Assembly (NCBI GenBank): GCA_036346355.1
Contig: CM070588.1
Coordinates: 14,617,914-14,681,913 of the forward strand
DNA: 64,000 nucleotides
DNA from: Rhipidocladum racemiflorum
Lineage: Eukaryota > Streptophyta > Magnoliopsida > Poales > Poaceae
Direction: 5' to 3'
Under the pieces are notes generated by a model. The model did no database searches. It was not told the DNA's origin and saw only the letters and a list, made by a program, of their open reading frames with translations. The translations under genes and the position numbers were made by a program. Shown here one piece after another: positions 58,701-64,000 of this stretch (its first letter is position 1; each line of letters opens with the position of its first letter).

Positions 58701-59554
58701 CATCGATTTCTCAATTCGTGGTCTCCCCCATTCGCCGCATTTTGAAGAACGATGGAGCAGAGGGAGGAAAATGGCAAAGGGGATGCAATGGCGAGGGCAA
58801 GCGCTGATTTATAGCAGCTGAGGTGGAGGGAGCGAAGCCACAGTGCACGGTATGGCGACGGCGCAGATGAAGCTCAGACACGACAGCCGTGTGGTGCCAT
58901 TTCTCTACGCACGACATGGCCGGGAGAGAGAAGGAGGACCGGGGCAATGCCGTGAGTGAGCGAATGACAGAGGGGAGCTGAGTGCGGCAGTAATGCACGG
59001 GCAGAGGGGGCGAGGGGAAAACGGCGACGTACGGCGTCCTCCACGCTTGCCTGGTCAGGTTCAGAACCGAATTGCCATGAATTACTACAGTGCGGGTTCA
59101 GATAGAAATAGTAACCGAAGTTGCTGCATTGAGCTGTCAATTCAAACATCGAATTGGCCGAAATGATCTGAACTTCTATGAGCTAGATGGATTGGAAGTA
59201 AGGTTCAGGAATAACTCCTTTGCTGCTCCAACTGGTATTGCAATGCACTGAGTAGAAATGCTTAGTTGGACAAGCATGAAATGAAACTTCATTTCATTTA
59301 ACAAAGTTTCGAAAATGTTGGAGTTCATTTGTTAACAATGCATTTGGCTTTGTTTCAAATGCTGAAGAACTGTCGAAATGGACTTGCTGGAAATGGAGAC
59401 TGAAATGGTATGGGAATTGCCGGAGTTTGATAAGTATCGGATCAACATTGATTTGGTTTGGTCTTGCTCAGGGAGATAATCCAAAGTTTAACTTTTAGAG
59501 GAACAGGAAATGGGAACTTTATTCAGTAAGCAAAGTTTCGGCCGTTACATGTGG

Positions 59555-61229
59555 CACTTTAAAGTAACTGGAATAACTGAATCTAAGGACTTGAGTACAT
59601 TAAAATTAGATATTTTGCTTGGTTCTTTAAAAATATACGAGGTTGGTCTCAGTCAGATTGATAATAATGATCATGATGTTCCTATTGCTCTTGCCACTGT
59701 TGAGAAAAATAAACAAAAGGTTTTTGAAAAGGAAACTCAAAAAACTATTGATGACATGGATTTTGTTGAACTTGCTAGCCTTTCACAGAAAATTTCAAAT
59801 GTCATGAAAACCAAATTTGGAAAAAAGCAAAAAGGATCTTATAAAGTGTTTCAATTGCAAAGAATTTGGCTATTATCAAAGTGATTGTCCAAAGATTGCT
59901 AACGCTAATAAGAATTCTAGTCCTTTTCGAAAGAAGAAATTTTCAGGTTCCAAGATGAAGAAGTCACTTCAGAAAACATTCTTGAACATGGTGGAGGAGC
60001 TTGATTTTTTAGATGATGATGAGGACGACAATGATCCTTTGGCTACACTTGGAGAAGATGATGATATAGCAGATATTTGCCTTGTTGGGAGGGATGTTTG
60101 TCTTGGAACGTTAGAAAGTGAAGACGCTAATGATGAAGATGTAGATGAGGTAAATGATTCTGAAACTCATGAAGCTTTTAAATTACAAGAACAAATTTGT
60201 AATAGATTATTGAAAAAGTGCAAAGAGTTGAAGCTAGAAAATGAGAAACTTAAGCTTGTTTCTAATAAAAGGAGTGAAAACTGTGATTTTTGTGTAAAAC
60301 TGAAAAGAAAAATTGTTGATCTTGAGAACACCACTTGTGAGACATGTGAATTTTACAGAAGTGAAAATGCTTGCTGAAATCTAGTTCATCTTCCTGTGAC
60401 AATTGCATAGTTTTGCAAAAAGAGAGATTCTTTAAAGAACTCGTTTGAAAACAATTCTTCCACGTTAGAGAAACAAGTTTATGTGTTAGCAAAAGAATTT
60501 GGGTGTGAGATTCTTGTTGAGCTTAGGAAGAAATTAATTGAACTTGAAAAGCGTCCTCATGGTCTTCTATGTAATCGGTGCCCTAATCTTCCTTAAAAAA
60601 ATAGTTGCTTGAGAGAAACTTTGAAAAAGATGACTAATGGTGAGAAAAATTTGAACATGATACTTGATACTTCAAAATGCTCATTCATGAAGGAAGGTGT
60701 AGGATATAAAAAGAACAACATTGATAAAATTTCTATGGTTAATGAAAAACCCGTTCTTTTGCGTCCTTCTGATAGTCTGATGACTGAAAAGAAATTCATG
60801 AGATGCTTTGGGTGTGGTAAATTTGGACACATGAAAGTAAATTGTTATGCTAATGTTGGTCCAATATATTGGGATACTTTTCACCATGTGAACTGCTACA
60901 ATTATGGTAAGTTTGGTCATTATGCAAGAAACTGTTATGCTTTTCGTAATCATGGATATAAATCAAATGAAACAAAATTTCAGCAACATTGCAATGCTCA
61001 TTTTGGTATGAATAGACTTGTAAACCAAAGAAAATTGATGTCTTGTGACCCTTCACTTGATTGTAATCAACTAGAAAGTTTTTTCCATGCAAACGGTGTT
61101 AAAACTATTGGGGTTCCTAAAAAATTGTTAAAAAACAGCAACAATACTTCTCAAATTTGGGTGCCTAAACATGCGTTGTCATTGTAGATTTAAAGCAAAA
61201 GGCTTGAAGGTAAGTTGATAATTGTTTCA
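59555..61229 (+). pseudogene. gag: Sirevirus-like copia gag, second part
   Basis: Resumes HFKVTGITESKDLSTLKLD in frame with 55149. One-base shift in an A-run near 59815, then knuckle CFNCKEFGYYQSDC (about 59850-59890), an acidic stretch, and a coiled coil with spaced CxxC pairs (CDFC, CETC, CDNC, CNRC). More shifts or stops at 60375-60377 and near 60600. Two further knuckles follow: CFGCGKFGHMKVNC (about 60800-60845), and one whose second Cys is Tyr (CYNYGKFGHYARNC, about 60895-60935). It ends near TSQIWVPKHALSL (stop 61185-61187); IWVPK is typical of Sirevirus gag ends. Protease, integrase and RT would follow but are displaced by the insertion at 61230. Confidence 0.85.
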
Positions 61230-61690
61230 TGTAACACCCTGGCATCTAGTATGCCCTGGATGTCAACAAACATAGTATAAATAGCAATTAAATATCACAA
61301 TTAAAACTAAATTACAGAAAAGGCGTAAATGCTAAAACCGAAAATTTCGGTAGCATCTCCTTTGTTTTTCCATGGTTTGAAGCAACAGCAATATTATCAC
61401 AAGATATAACATAATAAAAGACATCTAAAACAGCAATACCAGGTGACATAGCAACAATTTAAGTCCAGAATAATGCATTCAACCACTTCATGAGCTAAAC
61501 AAACCAAATAATATGGCCAAGCACACAAATAAGGCATACTCCAAGTTTTCAGTGCATTAACTTATTATCACAACTACGAATGGCAAAATTGTAGATGTCT
61601 AAATGAGTGAAACTTCGTGAAGATGTGCCACTAAGCCCCTTTCCCGCATGCCGGTTTCATGGTACCTAAAAACATCATAAAACACAAGCG

Positions 61691-61705
61691 TGAGTTCATC
61701 ACTCA
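61691..61705 (-). other. conserved LTR hairpin, LTR3 form
   Basis: TGAGT-TCATC-ACTCA followed by GCAAG. Confidence 0.65.
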
Positions 61706-61875
61706 GCAAGTATATTGCAATGGAACAAGGAAACAGTTTCAATACCATCATCACTACAACTTATACTCAACAACATACTCATTTCATATTCACATTGTAT
61801 ACATCTTATTAACATCATCATATATGCAATGCAATGCACATGTCTCCTCGAAGCACATACTGGTATTGCCAAGTG

Positions 61876-61930
61876 CACACCCGTCGGTGTGCACCCTCTT
61901 TTCCCCTTCTATCCCGTAGATGGAGGGTGC
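61876..61930 (-). other. double hairpin with UACG tetraloop
   Basis: In sense: GCACCCTC/GAGGGTGC outer stem, inner CCATC-TACG-GGATAG, then CACACC-GAC-GGGTGTG. Counterpart of 12799-12855. Confidence 0.7.
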
Positions 61931-62924
61931 CTACTCTTACTGACTCGCTCCCGTACAACCACGTGTAAGGGACTACGAGGTAGGACTTTTGTGTTCACTA
62001 CGTGTGAACATAAAGGCCCGCATCAGAATGGGACGCCTCTTCCTTTTGTGAATGCAATGATGCAAATTCCATGATAATGTACCACATTCAATCATTAATA
62101 GCATTTGCATAATCGCATTCATAGCATTAATCCGTTCATCAAACAACTACTCATATGGCAAAGCAAAATCTCACTCCTACCATGCTAGTATAACCTGTCA
62201 ATCACAATAACATAAAACAACCAATCACAATCCATCACAACACACTTGCCTTCAGCCTCGTGAGACAGCATGGTGAGACGACGACGACACTCCTGGGGTC
62301 ACACCATCTGCACAAAGGTTTAATACACTCAACCACATGCACACAAGACCACACAAGAACACTTAGTTTTACCGACTTCGCGATCTACTCCCAATACCCA
62401 AAAACAGAGAATCTATCCAACGGGACAGTAGCCTTCGGAAGACCATAACTAGGGCTTAACCACTCCAAATCAGACAAACGAGTACATTTTCTCGAATCTT
62501 AGGAAAATTCCTAGCTTTTTCTAAGTATTCGCGAAGATTGAATCGGCATCTAAAATTGTCTAATCTACATATCAACACTATCTGTCCCAATCACGTCACT
62601 GTTTTGACAATGTTCGGTAAAATAGCTATAACTTTTAAATGGCTAGACGGAATTAAGCATTTTTGGTCTTCATTGAAAGTTTTTTCGATTATCTACAACT
62701 TTCTCAACAGGCGACCGACCAAATTCCGAATCTAAAAACCCCAAAACTACGACCGAAGTCGACTGTCCGAAATTGGCCGAGGCTACTGCACGAAACAGAT
62801 CTACTAAACGAATCTATACCTCTAATTACAACACTTAAACATGAATCTAAAGCATGAAACCCTCCTTCTAACTAGCATCATAACCCTACCAAAGGATCTA
62901 CCAATCCTTACTTGTGAGGGGAGC

Positions 62925-64000
62925 CGCCCAGACTGTCCTCGGGCTATTTGAAGACTCAGTCATCCCCATCGGATTTGGAGGCTAACAACGGACTGCCGAG
63001 GGCGCTCGTAGTGTTAGCACCCAAGCCCAATTGAGACAACGGTGAGACCCTTCGAATAACTCGACAACAATCCCGGTATTCCCCCGCTATGTGACCCGAA
63101 GCTCGCCCAGGATCGCCCGCATACCGGTTTCCATTGCCATATCAATTCAATTTGCATAAAGGGGCAACGAACTCAAAACCCCACAACCAAAGTACGCAAC
63201 GCGGAAGCACAAAAACCAACTCACACACGCACGAAGGCAAAACCCGCCAAAGAACACAAACGGCACAAACAGCACCCTGACAACCAACAAGCAACACGAT
63301 CCGACGAGAAAGAGAGCACCACAGTATATTAAAGAGTTGCAATGAAGTAACCAAGTGTTCAACATAAACATGACATAATTTAAAAACTAGCTGTACAACA
63401 AAAATGGACACACAACTACCAAACTAAGACAAAAGTATGACCACTCCGGAAGTGTCCTGCCCCTGAACACTTCCGGGCGTAAGCAACGGCGCCGGCAGCC
63501 TCTACTCGGTGCCCCGCCCGGTCACAGAGAGGCCGTACGGACAGAACTCACACCCGTCCGGATCCTCACCTGAAAACCACAAAGCAGAAGCATGAGTACA
63601 GAAGGTACTCGCAAGACTTACCCGTGGTCCATATATGACCGACTCGAAAGAATATGCATTTGGATGTAGCAAGGAATCAAGCTTACGGTAAAAATGCGGA
63701 ACAGCTTAACTTTGTTATACAATTACATTCCACTACTCCATTTACAAATTTTTTAGCACTTGTGGATAGCACCTATTATTAGAGTGAAGTCTGAAACATT
63801 ACAATTTAAAGTAAAGCAAGTGTCATCACAATCAAGTATCACCATCCAACCCACTATCATCAAGTTCAAGTTGTTACTACATTGAAATGTCGGATGATAC
63901 AAGCGTGCTCATATTCGAGAGCGCGGCAATTCGAATCGCTTATTCACTCTGCAGGGGATCATCAATCGCATGACATGTGCCACAAGGAACCTCATGTCAA
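62925..64000 (-). repeat. LTR4 copy, minus strand, running off the window
   Basis: Begins TGAGGGGAGCCGCCC (sense 3' end) and follows the sequence 20996 to 20097 and then 16512 to about 16318, so it lacks the Tekay insertion. Contains the hairpin at 63594-63610. Inserted in the LTR3 copy; the left duplication candidate is ACTTG (62920-62924). Confidence 0.85.
63594..63610 (-). other. conserved LTR hairpin, LTR4 form
   Basis: GAGTAC-AGAAG-GTACTC followed by GCAAG. Confidence 0.65.

Larger units (their letters stand above)
55150..59549 (-). mobile_element. solo LTR, 4.4 kb, with target duplication TGTGG
   Basis: Plus-strand ends TGTGGGGGCTTCGG and GGCCGTTACA; TGTGG at 55145-55149 and 59550-59554. 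Its sense 3' end is related to that of the 31855-36888 LTR (GCTTCGGTC ... CTTGGATTGAG region), but the sense 5' part is not obviously similar. Contains a 61 bp tandem duplication (55622-55743), hairpin (55753-55770), a CTCTATAGAG variant of the conserved block (56140-56175) and a GC-rich leader (58150-58640). Long frames there are not genes. Confidence 0.9.
61230..62924 (-). repeat. LTR3 copy, minus strand, sense 3' part
   Basis: Sense end GGTGTTACA at 61230; the left flank (TTTCA, 61225-61229) is Sirevirus sequence without a PBS, so this is a solo or 3' LTR. Matches 11800-13489 in order: promoter-distal part, UNCG hairpin (61876-61930), TGAGT hairpin (61691-61705), CATGCCGG block (61650). 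Interrupted at 62925 by LTR4; the rest lies beyond the window. Confidence 0.85.

Overview
This window is plant nuclear repeat DNA. No host gene, tRNA, rRNA or CRISPR was found; every coding segment I can identify belongs to an LTR retrotransposon (Ty3/gypsy Tekay/Del-type chromovirus, Ty3/gypsy Tat-type with two RNase H domains, and Ty1/copia including a Sirevirus-like element). The mix of lineages, the 2-5 kb LTRs, the iMet-type primer sites (TGGTATCAGAGC) and the ORF0-type genes upstream of gag fit a grass (Poaceae), probably a pericentromeric region. The organism call is inference.

Layout. 1-7219: Tekay-type element on the minus strand (open pro-RT frame running off the left edge, broken gag, ORF0, PBS, 3.6 kb 5' LTR), inserted in the protease region of an older plus-strand gypsy element (7220-10258, three in-frame stops). 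10260-10847 and 20997-21500 are two halves of one minus-strand Tat-type gag, split by a solo LTR ('LTR4', 10853-20996, target duplication GGCTG). LTR4 itself carries a truncated 'LTR3' element (11263 to about 15240) and a Tekay solo LTR (16513-20091, duplication GTTAT). About 22500-36888: a minus-strand chromovirus deletion derivative with ~5 kb LTRs, an ORF0-like gene ending in a CCHC knuckle, remnants of gag, protease and chromodomain, and no RT/RNase H/integrase. A Tekay LTR (23209-26625) sits inside its 3' LTR. It is inserted in the gag start of another Tekay-type element (36889-39700, truncated). 39701-51394: minus-strand Tat-type element with gag, protease, RT, two RNase H domains, integrase, a 5' LTR and an antisense, apparently intron-containing gene downstream of pol; a solo LTR (45069-47122) splits its pol. 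51395-52895: copia fragments. 52896-54597: two Sirevirus LTRs head to head. 54648-61229: Sirevirus gag, split by a 4.4 kb solo LTR (55150-59549, duplication TGTGG). 61230-64000: an LTR3 copy with an LTR4 copy inside it.

The nesting gives a relative chronology that can be checked from the sequence. Removing an insert and one copy of the duplication rejoins the host reading frame for LTR4 in the Tat gag and for the solo LTR in the Sirevirus gag.

Most unusual signals: (1) a short hairpin of form CTTGC-(N)GAG..loop..CTC-AC in the LTRs of every gypsy-type family here, with stem bases that change in a compensated way between families; (2) a spliced-looking antisense gene in the Tat element whose three GT-AG introns all keep the frame; (3) repeated ~22 bp palindromes (CCGTTGGATC-NN-GATCCAACGG type) in the GC-rich part of Tekay LTRs; (4) arrays of near-palindromic CCGGANTNTCCGG or CGGTAGTACCG words in LTRs of different families; (5) UNCG-tetraloop hairpins conserved between LTR3 copies.
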